From Methanoplanus limicola DSM 2279 (GTDB taxonomy: Archaea; Halobacteriota; Methanomicrobia; Methanomicrobiales; Methanomicrobiaceae), in contig NZ_CM001436.1 in the NCBI RefSeq assembly GCF_000243255.1, forward strand, positions 3,021,175 to 3,085,174: a stretch of 64,000 bases of DNA, in the 5' to 3' direction. A program made the position numbers and the translations under genes. Below the pieces are notes generated by a model. The model saw nothing but the letters and a program-made list of their open reading frames with translations. It had not been told where the DNA came from and searched no databases. Shown here in pieces: positions 9,821-19,678 of the stretch (its first letter is position 1; each line of letters begins with the position of its first letter).

Positions 9821-10521
9821 CCTCTCTTTACAGCGTGATACTGTCCGTCAATATTCTCAACAAAAATTATTTTCCTGCCATCCACAGGGCAGGCTTTGGC
9901 AAATTTGTCCTCCTCAACTATAATATGCCCTTCACTTAATTCATGCCCGTCAATGGTATAGACGGCATCAACTCCTGCATTGATAAAATCCTCAACCTCA
10001 GCCGGCCCCATAAGTTCTCTTATCCTGCCGCAGAGAAGATACCTGCCGTCATTGCCGCCTCTGGCAAGGCCAAGCCCGGCCATTGTCCCGATGACACCGT
10101 CTTCAGTACCGCCAAGCCCCTCAAGACGGATGCCGAGATTCTTTGCAAGCCCTCTCGCCTTCTCCTGGTTGAGTACAACCCTCTGTGCATCCCTGCCAAA
10201 AGCGATCAGAGGCGGAACAACCTCATCGGAACATGCCACCGCAAGACCGGGATCGCTACCCTCAATAAAATCATTGAGCATGCACTCTTTTGCAGTCTCA
10301 AAGAGCCACTCCTTGTCATCCACCTCACGGGCTTCGACATGAATCACAGCACAGCTGTTATGCGATGTAAACGGAATGTCCTCATGAACATAAAGCTGAT
10401 GCCTTGTAATCCCGTCCACATGAAACTCCTTCATAATCGCTTCTGCAGTATCCCTTGCAAGCCTTCCTGTACCGCGTGAATTCAGATTGTCCGTATCGTC
10501 CATAGCTACAAAAATTCTCAT
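9817..10521 (-). CDS. TiaS-like DDTD-domain protein, function unknown
   Basis: 234 residues beginning with a strand and a DDTD motif at residues 8-11, then a Gly/Arg helix (GTGRLARDTAEAI). This pattern matches the N-terminal domain of TiaS, the archaeal enzyme that makes agmatidine in tRNA-Ile2, whose DDTD domain handles ATP. The protein is much shorter than TiaS (about 400 residues) and lacks its OB-fold and zinc-ribbon parts, so it is unlikely to be TiaS itself. It leads an operon with the permuted DUF3344 protein and the ECF importer. A GAGGTTAT ribosome site precedes the ATG. Two further DDTD proteins occur at 42443-44261. Confidence 0.7.
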   Translation of the reverse strand: MRIFVAMDDTDNLNSRGTGRLARDTAEAIMKEFHVDGITRHQLYVHEDIPFTSHNSCAVIHVEAREVDDKEWLFETAKECMLNDFIEGSDPGLAVACSDEVVPPLIAFGRDAQRVVLNQEKARGLAKNLGIRLEGLGGTEDGVIGTMAGLGLARGGNDGRYLLCGRIRELMGPAEVEDFINAGVDAVYTIDGHELSEGHIIVEEDKFAKACPVDGRKIIFVENIDGQYHAVKRG

Positions 10522-10564
10522 ATATATAACCTCAAAATTTTTTCCTTTAAACTCTTAGCGAAAT

Positions 10565-13500
10565 TCATTCTTCTCTTCTCCTCACTGAAGCAAACAACAG
10601 GATTACAGTAATACAGACTGCACCAATTACCGAAAGCCAACCTCCGAAGAGAAGACCTGACGGTCTGGCAGGAATTTCTTTATTCTCTCCTTCAGAAACA
10701 GAGTTACCATCACCTGATGACTGTTCTGATTCTGTTAGACCTGATTTTACAGTCTCAGCCGGAACTTTCTCTCCGGCAGAGGCATCACTCTTATGCAGAA
10801 CTATTGCAAAGTTTCCAAGCGAGGCACTGTCAGCAAAGAATTCATATGAACTGCCTCTCTCACCATCATAAACAGTGGAGAGACTCTGCCATGACTCTTC
10901 ATCAGCATTATAATAAACAAGCTCAGTCAGTTCAGGATCACAGCCGCCTGTAAAAGCACTCTTATCAACGGCAAAACTGAGAGTTGTTCTCTCAATCTCT
11001 GACGGATCTGCCTTGTAAAGCGTTACGCTGATATACTGGTAAACATCTCCGGACGGCTTCACTGCTCCTGAAGGCATCCTGCCCTTTTCTGCGGTGAGCA
11101 TAATCTCCTTCATATCCCTCTCTGCAACGATGGAGATCTCATATATGGCAGTCTTACCGATACTGAAATCAATCACCTCTCCGGCAGTCACCCCTTTCTT
11201 AAATACAACTCCGACTGAACCTGATCCGCCGCCACCGCTGCTGCCTGATGAACCTGTATCTCCTGACGGCGTGGGAGCAGAGACGGATGACAGGCCGAAG
11301 AGTGAAAGACCGGACGGGCTGTAGCCGTAAAAGGTGTAAACATCATTAACCGGACCTGTAAAGGTTGTCGAAAGCACCTGGCCGTCACCGCTGTCAGCAA
11401 TTCTTAAAATGCGGACTGCTGAAGGTCCGCCGTGTGCATCAACCCACCCGGAACCTATTCTCATAGTTACATTTGCATTGTTTACAAGACCATCAAATCC
11501 TGCTGATTTTACAATACGAAGTGTAAATGCAATATCTCCCGGATTAAGCCCTCCGGCAGAGACAATGGATGAGAATACGGATAAATCACCTGCCGAAACA
11601 GTTCTGTTTACAGAGGAGTTTATTTCAGATCCCGGAGAAAGTCCGGTCAGGTTCACTGATACAGAACCTCCCGCTGCACCTGTAATGTTGAAATTAGTTC
11701 TAATCTCTGACGTAACAATCTCAACTGAACTGATGTCACCCGTTATCGAGCCAATATTTCCACCCGGAGGATTGACTGTGTTTATGATTATATCAAAACC
11801 GTTCTCTGAAAGTCTTATGCTGTTGCCTGATACTGTGGCATGTCCGGAACTATTGTCCACGACTACCGACTGTGAACCGGGAACACCAATGAATGTGCAC
11901 TCCGGAGGGTTGAGCGGAACGTCTTCAGTAACATCTCCGTTATAATCACCGTTCAGATAATAACTGCTGAATTCAGATACAAGCGGGTAATTATCAGTTA
12001 CACCGTCTGAATAAGGACTGTCGGCGATGCCGTTTCCGTCAGAATCAGTCTTATCCGCACCAGTCCAGTAATTGCCAAGGAAGGAGGAACTCTGCCGGCC
12101 ATTATAGACATAATTCTTTACGACATCAGTGGTATTGTAGAGATTTCCGGAACCCTCATCCTTTGGCCCCTTTCCTTTTGAGAAAGTGTTTTCACATACC
12201 CGGTTATAACCACATTCGGCAGATTTTACCGAGAACATTCTCTTACTGTTAGAGTTCAGGCTGACTGTATTGAATGATATAATATTCCTGTCCGAATCTC
12301 CGTCTATAACAATACCCACACCGTCACCACCGACCGAATTGTTGGCAACTGTGCAGCCTGAGGCATTATACAGGAAAATACCGCCGGAATCCGATTCATC
12401 TGAAACATTTGAAACCGTAAACCCGTCAAGCAGAATCCCATCTGCATTCAGGAAAAATCCCCTGTAACCGGCAGACTGAACTGTCACTGCTCCGGCACCG
12501 TTCTCAGAGCGGACTGTCAGGTTTTTGCGGATACTGACTGATTCATAGTATGTCCCGTCCCTGACAATGACCCTGTAACCCGGATTTGCGGCATCGACCG
12601 CCGACTGAATCGTCCTGAAATCCTCATCAGGGCCGACATAGAATGTATCCCCTGCCGGAATTGAAGAGCCGAATGTATAGTTGCAGACCGGTGAAATCAG
12701 TGGGTAACTGTCAGTTCCGACATCAGGAATTTCATATGCAGAGGAACCGATACCGGGCTTATCCCCGGAAACACCGGCATAACCTTTCCAGAAATTTCCC
12801 ACCTTTGAACTGCCCTGATAGACTTCAGAACCGTCCGAATAGGTGTACTGCCAGATATCCTGTGTATTCCAGAGATTTCCTGACGACTGCCCTGCTTTCT
12901 TCAGATTTCCGGATAAAAAGGAATTGCGGAAAATTTTATTCGCACCGGAATTCTTCTTGATAGAAAGGGCATAGTGATCAGCAGACTCCGGGCAGCTGAT
13001 AACATTACCGGAAACTGTATTGTTATCGCCGGAATTGAAATATATTCCGTCAGAATTTCCGGAGATCACATTATTATGCAGGATACTGTCAGATGCTGAA
13101 TTGAACCTTACTGCATAGCCACCTGTGCTGCCATCACCGGACGCACCTGTTATATTAAAGCCGGAAACATTTACAGAATCTGCATTGAATACAAATCCGT
13201 CAGTATTTGCCGGAAGTCCCGAGAGATCGAGAAATGTTTTATCCGGCCCGTTTTCAGAACGTATAAAGAGAGTTCTTGGAATATCCACACTCTCTGTGTA
13301 TATGCCGTCTCTTACAATAATTTCAGTTCCTGCGTGAGCAAAGGTTACTGCATCCGATATTGCTGTATAATTGCCGCTTCCGTCACCAGCAACGTAAAGG
13401 GGAGATACGGCCGGAGAGACAACGATCCGGCTCTTCCCGATTATGCTTCCGTTTGACGCGGTTACATTGCATATACCCCGGCTGACTGCCGTAAAGAGGC

Positions 13501-14533
13501 CGTCTGAATCAACAGTCCCTACAGAGAGGTCATCTGACTGCCAGTCAAATATTACACCCGGAATCTCATTGCCGCCCTGGTCCAGACCCTTTGCAGTCAT
13601 CTGAAGGCCAGATGCAGGTTCAACCACCGATGATTCCGGAGAAACAGTTACAGAAGTCAGTTTAGGAACAAAGAGGGACCAGACCGAATATCCGCTGACT
13701 GATCTTCCGGACTCATCATTGAGCCTGTTGGTCCACTGCACAGTCTTATCCACACTGCGGGTGTCAGATTCGGGCATTTTGGCATAGGCATAGACATTGA
13801 ATGCTGCATAACAGTCATCAAGGTTTCGGAACTCATAATTGACCTTCAGTGAACCGCTGTTCCTAAGTGAAGTATATCCGAGTTTCTCCGCATTTAAAAC
13901 ACCGGCGTTGAGATCAATAAACATCAGCTTAAAAGAATTGTCGGTATCCGAGACGTCCTGCCCGTAATAAAGCGGATAATCGGAGGAATTGTAAAGTTTC
14001 CAGTTCTGCTTTACGTTATTTCCACCATAAACGGAGAAATTATCCTTATTAAAGTCTGCATTCAGACAGTCCTTCACATAAGTGACCTCGCTCTCTACAG
14101 GAGGAGTATGTCCGGTTGAATTGGGTGTCCACTGTAAACCGTTGCATCTGAGATTTACTGAGAAATTATCACTTACAGAACCATTTACAGCCAGAAGAAG
14201 AAGAATGTCATCTTTATAATTCATCCCCCCCGTATCTGTGACATAAAAAGATCCTGACATCTCCGCAGTCCGGGTAACCTGCCCGTAGGAGTCAGTATAA
14301 TCATCAGTAATATGCAGGGTATTAAGGCCCGCATTTTCAGGGAACCAGAACCAGTATGTCCCGTTACCCCAGTCATCAAAGCGGGGATCATTTGCAGTCT
14401 GAATATACAGATTGTTATAATCAGGCAGAGAGGCACTCTTCGCCCCAACTAACTGAACAGATATAGACAATATAAATATTACAGCCAGAATTTTTAGTAC
14501 CGGAATAAACGAATTAAATCTTTCAGAAACCAT
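10565..14533 (-). CDS. Giant surface protein (DUF3344, Big_2, two NosD, PGF-pre-PGF)
   Basis: About 1320 residues. A signal peptide (about 1-32) leads into a DUF3344 module (block A about 60-150 with LNTLHITDDY and YQWTP-like LQWTP; block B about 185-275), one Big_2 domain (about 298-375), two NosD-type parallel beta-helix modules (about 385-640 and 645-865, each opening with a DGSGNYTAISDA/DEDFRTIQSA-like strand and containing N-rich turns), a beta-rich domain with the WVDAHGG motif (about 1040), a Gly/Ser linker, a PGF-pre-PGF-like domain (about 1120-1250) and a C-terminal membrane helix with RRREE tail. I chose the ATG at 14533; an in-frame TTG is three codons upstream. It is a shorter relative of the protein at 114-5522, probably envelope-anchored; substrate unknown. 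Confidence 0.85.
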   Translation of the reverse strand: MVSERFNSFIPVLKILAVIFILSISVQLVGAKSASLPDYNNLYIQTANDPRFDDWGNGTYWFWFPENAGLNTLHITDDYTDSYGQVTRTAEMSGSFYVTDTGGMNYKDDILLLLAVNGSVSDNFSVNLRCNGLQWTPNSTGHTPPVESEVTYVKDCLNADFNKDNFSVYGGNNVKQNWKLYNSSDYPLYYGQDVSDTDNSFKLMFIDLNAGVLNAEKLGYTSLRNSGSLKVNYEFRNLDDCYAAFNVYAYAKMPESDTRSVDKTVQWTNRLNDESGRSVSGYSVWSLFVPKLTSVTVSPESSVVEPASGLQMTAKGLDQGGNEIPGVIFDWQSDDLSVGTVDSDGLFTAVSRGICNVTASNGSIIGKSRIVVSPAVSPLYVAGDGSGNYTAISDAVTFAHAGTEIIVRDGIYTESVDIPRTLFIRSENGPDKTFLDLSGLPANTDGFVFNADSVNVSGFNITGASGDGSTGGYAVRFNSASDSILHNNVISGNSDGIYFNSGDNNTVSGNVISCPESADHYALSIKKNSGANKIFRNSFLSGNLKKAGQSSGNLWNTQDIWQYTYSDGSEVYQGSSKVGNFWKGYAGVSGDKPGIGSSAYEIPDVGTDSYPLISPVCNYTFGSSIPAGDTFYVGPDEDFRTIQSAVDAANPGYRVIVRDGTYYESVSIRKNLTVRSENGAGAVTVQSAGYRGFFLNADGILLDGFTVSNVSDESDSGGIFLYNASGCTVANNSVGGDGVGIVIDGDSDRNIISFNTVSLNSNSKRMFSVKSAECGYNRVCENTFSKGKGPKDEGSGNLYNTTDVVKNYVYNGRQSSSFLGNYWTGADKTDSDGNGIADSPYSDGVTDNYPLVSEFSSYYLNGDYNGDVTEDVPLNPPECTFIGVPGSQSVVVDNSSGHATVSGNSIRLSENGFDIIINTVNPPGGNIGSITGDISSVEIVTSEIRTNFNITGAAGGSVSVNLTGLSPGSEINSSVNRTVSAGDLSVFSSIVSAGGLNPGDIAFTLRIVKSAGFDGLVNNANVTMRIGSGWVDAHGGPSAVRILRIADSGDGQVLSTTFTGPVNDVYTFYGYSPSGLSLFGLSSVSAPTPSGDTGSSGSSGGGGSGSVGVVFKKGVTAGEVIDFSIGKTAIYEISIVAERDMKEIMLTAEKGRMPSGAVKPSGDVYQYISVTLYKADPSEIERTTLSFAVDKSAFTGGCDPELTELVYYNADEESWQSLSTVYDGERGSSYEFFADSASLGNFAIVLHKSDASAGEKVPAETVKSGLTESEQSSGDGNSVSEGENKEIPARPSGLLFGGWLSVIGAVCITVILLFASVRRREE

Positions 14534-14542
14534 GAGAACCAA

Positions 14543-14746
14543 CCGAAGTTAAACAAGTATTAGATATAAATAATTTTGAAATAACCAATAACTCTCTATT
14601 TCAGAAACCATATAAATCCTCACATTTAATGCCATAATTCATTTTTGGGTTAAATTAACTACATTTACAGCATGACGCCAAACATAAATCAGATCCTGCC
14701 ACAGGACATGATAATTTCATAAATATTTAACTTCAATAACTTATCC
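14543..14746. promoter_or_regulatory. Divergent promoter region
   Basis: This 204-base AT-rich gap separates divergent genes. On the minus strand TTATTTATATC (complement of about 14563-14573) is a TATA candidate for the surface protein. On the plus strand CATAAATATTTAA (14719-14730) is a TATA candidate for the MoxR gene. Its expected transcript start, about 25 bases downstream, falls close to the GTG at 14747, suggesting a leaderless or nearly leaderless message. Confidence 0.45.
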
Positions 14747-15766
14747 GTGAATTTAATGCCGGAAGATAAACATAAAAGGCCAAAGATAGATGAAAACAAA
14801 CCGGATAAATCTCCGGAGAACTATTCAGATAAACTTCTCCTCCTTGAATCCGAGATAAAAAAAGTAATCATCGGGCATGAGAGCGCAATCCGGGAACTAA
14901 TAATAGCCTTTGCAGCAGGAGGCCATGTCCTTCTGGAGGGAGTGCCCGGCATTGCAAAGACTCTCCTTGTAAAGACCCTCTCAGACTGCACAGGCTGCAA
15001 CTACAGCAGAATCCAGTTTACACCAGACCTTCTTCCGGCTGACATCACAGGCACAAAAATATACAGATTTGAAAAGTCATCCTTTGAAACGGTAAAAGGG
15101 CCGGTATTCTCAAACATAATCCTCGCAGATGAGATAAACCGTGCCCCGCCAAAGGTCCAGTCCGCACTTCTTGAAGCGATGCAGGAGAAGCAGGTCACAA
15201 TACAGGGCGACAGGCACGGCATAACTCCGCCTTTTTTTGTCCTTGCAACACAAAACCCAATAGAATCAGAAGGCACATACCCGCTGCCTGAGGCGCAGAC
15301 TGACAGGTTTATGCTAAAACTTCTGATGAACTACCCGTCAAAAGAGGAGGAAATCCGGATAATCAGGAACTTTACGGGAGGCTTCAGCCCGGCAGCAGAG
15401 AAGATAATTGACAACAGCGACATCCTGGAGATACAGTCGCAGATAAGGGCTGTGTACTGCGGCCCCCTTGTCGAGAACTACGCCGCTGAGATCGTTGATT
15501 CAACCAGGCACCCGGAAAAATACGGAATAGAACTCAGAGACTATATAGAATTCGGGGCGTCACCGCGTGCATCGATAAGCCTGATACTGTCCGCAAAGGC
15601 AAAAGCAGTGATGGAAAATAGGGATTATGTCATCCCGGACGATCTGAGGGAGATGGCACATCCGGTTCTGAGGCACAGAATTCTCCTGAATTACAGGGCT
15701 GAAGCAGACGGAATTGAAACAGAGGAGATAATTGATGAAATCCTCTCAAAGGTGAAGATCCCTTGA
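14747..15766 (+). CDS. MoxR-family AAA+ ATPase
   Basis: 339 residues with the MoxR pattern: Walker A GVPGIAKT near 67-75, Walker B LADEINRAPP near 125-135, the conserved SALLEAMQEKQVT segment, sensor 1 ATQNPIE and the TYPLPEAQ(T)DRF arginine-finger region. MoxR ATPases act as chaperones that help assemble or insert metal into partner complexes, usually with DUF58 and VWA proteins, exactly the genes that follow. The start is taken as GTG 14747; an ATG three codons later is equally possible. Its TGA stop overlaps the TTG start of the next gene by four bases, so translation is probably coupled. Confidence 0.9.
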   Translation: MNLMPEDKHKRPKIDENKPDKSPENYSDKLLLLESEIKKVIIGHESAIRELIIAFAAGGHVLLEGVPGIAKTLLVKTLSDCTGCNYSRIQFTPDLLPADITGTKIYRFEKSSFETVKGPVFSNIILADEINRAPPKVQSALLEAMQEKQVTIQGDRHGITPPFFVLATQNPIESEGTYPLPEAQTDRFMLKLLMNYPSKEEEIRIIRNFTGGFSPAAEKIIDNSDILEIQSQIRAVYCGPLVENYAAEIVDSTRHPEKYGIELRDYIEFGASPRASISLILSAKAKAVMENRDYVIPDDLREMAHPVLRHRILLNYRAEADGIETEEIIDEILSKVKIP

Positions 15767-16677
15767 AGATTACAGAGGAAGAGAATTATTCATCATTTGC
15801 CGGATATTCTGCTGAGGACTGCCTTGAAATTGTCAGCAGAATCAGAATAATCAGCCGCAGCCGGACAGAGAGAACACAGACGGGCATTCACAGGTCTCTA
15901 CTCAGGGGAGGCGGCATCGATCTTGCGGACATAAGGGAATACGAATACAGTGATGACATCAGAACAATGGACTGGAAGGTCACTGCAAGATACAGAAAGC
16001 CCCATGTAAGAATATACAACGAAGAGCGGGAGAGGGCAGTATATCTGATGATCGACCGTTCGGCATCATCCTCCTTCGGGGACGGGGTTTCAAAGGAATT
16101 AAAAATCCTTGAGATCTCAGCGACAATAATTTACTCATTACTAAAAGACGGAGACGCTTCAGGCATCCTCTTATTCACCGATGAAATAGAGAGATTTATT
16201 CCGGCACGCAAGGGAAGAAGACACTCCGCACTGGCCATAAACACAATAATCTCACACAAAACAGCCTCAAAGGGAACTGACATAAAAAATGCCGCAGAAT
16301 TTCTCCTCTCAAGACTGAAACGGAAGAGCCATATTATAATCATCTCAGACTTTGACTCACCTGATTTCTCAGAGGCCATATCACTCCTTGGAAAGAAGCA
16401 TGACGTTCAGGCAATAAGAGTATCAGACAGTCATGAAACTGAACTGCCGGACATTGGCCTGGTGGAGATCTCAGATCCTGAAACAGGTGAACAGATGATG
16501 ATCGATACATCTGACAGGAATTTCAGGGAAAGGTACAGGGAGATAACAGAAGAATACCAGAGAGATCTCTCACAATTATTCAGAAAGAACAGAATTCCGG
16601 AGTTAAACATTATAACATCCGACCCTTACAGGGATCTTCATCTGAAACTCTCAGCATTTTTCCGGAGGACAGCATAA
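15763..16677 (+). CDS. DUF58 domain protein
   Basis: 304 residues, soluble, with the DUF58 signature region near 60-80 (DIREYEYSDDIRTMDW) and a VWA-like fold. MIDAS-like residues (MIDRSASSSFG) follow near 95-105. DUF58 proteins are constant partners of MoxR ATPases. The start is a TTG inside a TTGA overlap with the moxR stop, a coupling arrangement repeated in this operon. The stop is immediately followed by the ATG of the VWA gene. Expected to act with MoxR and the VWA protein in complex assembly or envelope stress; the exact client is unknown. Confidence 0.85.
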   Translation: MKITEEENYSSFAGYSAEDCLEIVSRIRIISRSRTERTQTGIHRSLLRGGGIDLADIREYEYSDDIRTMDWKVTARYRKPHVRIYNEERERAVYLMIDRSASSSFGDGVSKELKILEISATIIYSLLKDGDASGILLFTDEIERFIPARKGRRHSALAINTIISHKTASKGTDIKNAAEFLLSRLKRKSHIIIISDFDSPDFSEAISLLGKKHDVQAIRVSDSHETELPDIGLVEISDPETGEQMMIDTSDRNFRERYREITEEYQRDLSQLFRKNRIPELNIITSDPYRDLHLKLSAFFRRTA

Positions 16678-17643
16678 ATGTCCGGATTTTACCACCCGGA
16701 ATTTCTGGCAGGACTGCTCCTGATACCATGCCTGATTTATTACTACATATACCACGAAAAGCACAGCCGGCGCAGAGCCCTTGAATTTTCAAAACTCTCC
16801 TTTGCAAAGGCGGCAGCGGCAGAAGATAAAACCCGGAGAAGAAAATTTCTCAGCCCGAAAAATACCGTATTCATACTCCTTCTCCTGGCATCCGGACTGA
16901 TATTCACCGGGCTTGCAGGGCCGCATATGCCGCTTGAGACGGAAAAAGAGGGAGTAAATGTCGTCCTTGCAATGGATGTCTCCGGGAGTATGCATGCAAC
17001 CGACTATAAACCCGACAGGCTTGAGGTGGCAAAAGAGTCCGCCCTCACACTGATAGAAAACCTTGGAGAAAAGGACTTTGCCGGAGTCGTGACGTTTGAT
17101 TCCGGGGCGGCATCAGCCGCTTACCTGAGCCCCGACAAGGAAAAAACCGGCAGAAAACTGATGGCAGTAAGCATAAAAGACGGAAATACGGCGATAGGTG
17201 ACGGACTCGCACTTGCGGCTGACATGGCCGACTCCATACCTGACAGAAGAAAGGTCGTCATACTGTTATCAGACGGTGAGAACAATGCAGGCGGTATTAC
17301 CCCTGAAGAAGCCATATCATTTGCAAAAAACCGGAACATTCAGGTCTTCACCATCGGCCTTGGATCGGACGAACCTGTCCTTTATGACTATGACACATTC
17401 GGAAATCCCCTCTATGCCAACCTGGATGAAGGGATACTGAAAAAAATCGCCGAAGAGACAGACGGCAGATACTTCAGATCAGTAGATGAAGAGACACTAA
17501 GTGAGATCTATTCGGGGCTGAACCAGGCAATAATCCGTGAGGCAGAGGAGAGTGACATAGATTACATATTCTATCTGATTGCTGCGGTCGCACTGATTGC
17601 CGCCATACTGAAAGCATTCGGAAGGAGGCAGGCAGTCCCTTGA
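16678..17643 (+). CDS. BatA-like VWA membrane protein
   Basis: 321 residues with the BatA layout: membrane helix near 7-24, a second near 62-80, a von Willebrand A domain with intact MIDAS (DVSGSM near 100) plus T and D residues further on (GNTAIGDG; LLSDGENN), and a third helix near the C-terminus (about 293-312). The metal-dependent adhesion site should face outside or bind partner proteins at the membrane. It lies between the DUF58 gene (zero gap) and the following membrane-protein gene (TTGA overlap). By analogy with MoxR/BatA loci it helps maturation of envelope or metal proteins. Confidence 0.85.
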   Translation: MSGFYHPEFLAGLLLIPCLIYYYIYHEKHSRRRALEFSKLSFAKAAAAEDKTRRRKFLSPKNTVFILLLLASGLIFTGLAGPHMPLETEKEGVNVVLAMDVSGSMHATDYKPDRLEVAKESALTLIENLGEKDFAGVVTFDSGAASAAYLSPDKEKTGRKLMAVSIKDGNTAIGDGLALAADMADSIPDRRKVVILLSDGENNAGGITPEEAISFAKNRNIQVFTIGLGSDEPVLYDYDTFGNPLYANLDEGILKKIAEETDGRYFRSVDEETLSEIYSGLNQAIIREAEESDIDYIFYLIAAVALIAAILKAFGRRQAVP

Positions 17644-19193
17644 AAATTCAACCAGTCCTCCTCATACTGCTGCTCACAGCAGCACTGACCGTAACGGCAA
17701 GTGCAGAAGAGGCCGTATTCATCTCAACAGGTTCTGCACATTATGGTTTTTCATCAGATGAGGAGGCACAGATACCTGTTAAAATCACCAACACCCTCGG
17801 AAAGGATCTTCCCGGAACCCTTGTGTTAAAGGTTAAAGACCCAAATACCGGAGAATACTCATCCTCACAGAGAAAACAGGTCACGGCATTTTCAGGAGAG
17901 GAGACATATTACGTCTCAGCCGGAAGTTCAGGAGAGAACAGGGACCTCTTAATAGACATCTCGTTTGAATACGGAAATTCACCTGTATACAGCTCGGAAC
18001 TGAATGGAATAGGCATAAGCTTTGCCAGCAGTCCGGATGAAGACAACAGTGACAGCCCGTTAAACTCAGAGCCGGTAAAAGGCACTTCAGGGATAAAAGC
18101 AGAGAGTCAGGAGAAGCCGTCATATTCTCCCGGAGAGAGCAGCGGTGAAATCAGAGCCGAAGAAGAGTATTCCGACTCATCCGCACTGAAAAAGACACTT
18201 ATGGAAGAGGAGATAGAGAGAGAGTTCAGGAAAAACGCAATAGTAAGGGCCGCATATAATGACACATTACTTAACGGAATAAACAGTTCACTGTATGAAC
18301 AGAATTTCTCAAAAACCTCATTTGCAGCAAATCCCAAAGGAGAAAATTCAGGCTGTTTCTACTCGGCATACATAAACGGCAATGAAAAAACCGTATCAGT
18401 ATCAGGCACTGTAGATGAAGGAGAAGTAAAAAATATTCTTGAAAAGACAAATGCGACAATAACTCTGCCGCAGGACTTCCTGAAAAATGCAACACTGGCA
18501 GGTATAATCACAGAGACAGAGGCAGAGGGATTTGAGAGAGCAGATACCGAAGTAAATATCTCACTGTACGGCAGTCCGGCGGTTCATTCAGAACTGAAAC
18601 TCACATACAAAAAGGGCATATATGCAGCAGAAATACACGCAGTATCAGAAGACGGAACTGTAATCTCAGTCACTCTGGAAAAGGACGATATTGTACCATT
18701 CTGGGTAATGCCCATACTGTTACTTATTTTTGCCTCCGCCAATGCCATTGCAGTCTATGTATACTATTCAGTAATAACAGAATACCCGGGTAACATTCAC
18801 AGAGAAACTCCTGCGCCCGATGACCTAAGCAGAAGAGAGCCTGATCTTTTAAAGGATGCAGAACGGCTCTTCATGCAGGGATATAAAAAAGAAGCCGTCA
18901 GCATGGCGGTGAGAGCACTCAGGAGAAATATATCATATAAATTCTCTTCAGGAGAAGAGATCTCGGACAGGGAATGCAGAGACTGTCTCCTCTCAGCCGG
19001 GCAGACCGGTATAGGCGAGTCAGTAACCAGAATCATAAAATCCACAGAAGAACAGAGATTTTCTGAAACCGGGATAACGGAAGAGGAATTTAAAAACCTC
19101 CTTAATGAGATCAAATCGGCAGTTGCAGAACAGAAAACGGGAATAACAGCAGACAAACGTAATAACAAAATCTCAGGTCCAAAGGACGATTAA
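17640..19193 (+). CDS. Membrane protein with extracellular beta domain, end of moxR operon
   Basis: 517 residues. A cleavable-looking signal peptide (1-22, TASA) is followed by an extracellular beta-rich domain (about 25-120), a Ser/Glu/Asp-rich region (about 125-185), another folded region, a membrane helix near 355-378 (WVMPILLLIFASANAIAVYV) and a cytoplasmic helical C-terminal domain (about 395-490, with LLKDAERLFMQGYKKEAVSMA). This layout resembles BatD/DUF4129-like partners of MoxR systems, but I do not recognise a specific family. It starts with TTG in a TTGA overlap with the VWA gene, so it is part of the same four-gene operon. Confidence 0.7.
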   Translation: MKIQPVLLILLLTAALTVTASAEEAVFISTGSAHYGFSSDEEAQIPVKITNTLGKDLPGTLVLKVKDPNTGEYSSSQRKQVTAFSGEETYYVSAGSSGENRDLLIDISFEYGNSPVYSSELNGIGISFASSPDEDNSDSPLNSEPVKGTSGIKAESQEKPSYSPGESSGEIRAEEEYSDSSALKKTLMEEEIEREFRKNAIVRAAYNDTLLNGINSSLYEQNFSKTSFAANPKGENSGCFYSAYINGNEKTVSVSGTVDEGEVKNILEKTNATITLPQDFLKNATLAGIITETEAEGFERADTEVNISLYGSPAVHSELKLTYKKGIYAAEIHAVSEDGTVISVTLEKDDIVPFWVMPILLLIFASANAIAVYVYYSVITEYPGNIHRETPAPDDLSRREPDLLKDAERLFMQGYKKEAVSMAVRALRRNISYKFSSGEEISDRECRDCLLSAGQTGIGESVTRIIKSTEEQRFSETGITEEEFKNLLNEIKSAVAEQKTGITADKRNNKISGPKDD

Positions 19194-19492
19194 GGATTAT
19201 AAATCATAAAAAAAGAAAACCGGATATAATTCCGGCAGATTAGAGCGGTGTCATTGTGGCATTGCCAACTTAATCCCATTTCAAGAACATTTAACCCGTA
19301 ATATTTACAGGGTCGGCAGATCAACATAGTTTACAATATAACTTAACATTTACGATTTTAAATTTAATCAAATTAACAAAGTAGATTATTCCGAAATATC
19401 AACAACAACCAAATAATCCAGAACAACATTACATTCTTCAAAAGTTCAGAGATATCGATAAACTATTCTTATCCAAAGATCAGATTAAATAT

Positions 19493-19678
19493 ATGGACGA
19501 AGATTTGAAAATAAAAATCGCAAAAGCATTTGAAGAAGCCGGCATCACAGATATGATCCAGTGTCAGCAGGCATTTGACATCTGCGAAAAATATGACATA
19601 AGAAAGATCGACATTGCAAGATTCTGCAATGCAAACAGCATAAAGATCAGAAAATGTCAGCTGGGCTGCTTTAAATGA
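19493..19678 (+). CDS. Small Cys-rich helical protein upstream of moeA
   Basis: 61 residues, predicted mostly helical, with five cysteines (24, 31, 45, 55, 59) and the C-terminal motif RKCQLGCFK. It looks like a small helix-turn-helix-like domain (CEKYDIRKIDIARFCNANSI) ending in a CX3C pair. The ATGA overlap with moeA (19675) shows co-translation, so a role in molybdenum/tungsten handling or sensing is likely; similar short domains are annotated in methanogens as ModE-family-like, which I recall only loosely. No clear ribosome site precedes the ATG. Could be a regulator or a metal-binding chaperone. Confidence 0.6.
   Translation: MDEDLKIKIAKAFEEAGITDMIQCQQAFDICEKYDIRKIDIARFCNANSIKIRKCQLGCFK

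Noticed and set aside
9943-10479. Plus-strand frames of 178 and 120 codons opposite the DDTD gene
   Set aside because: The minus-strand frame carries the DDTD motif and operon context; these are complementary-strand artefacts.
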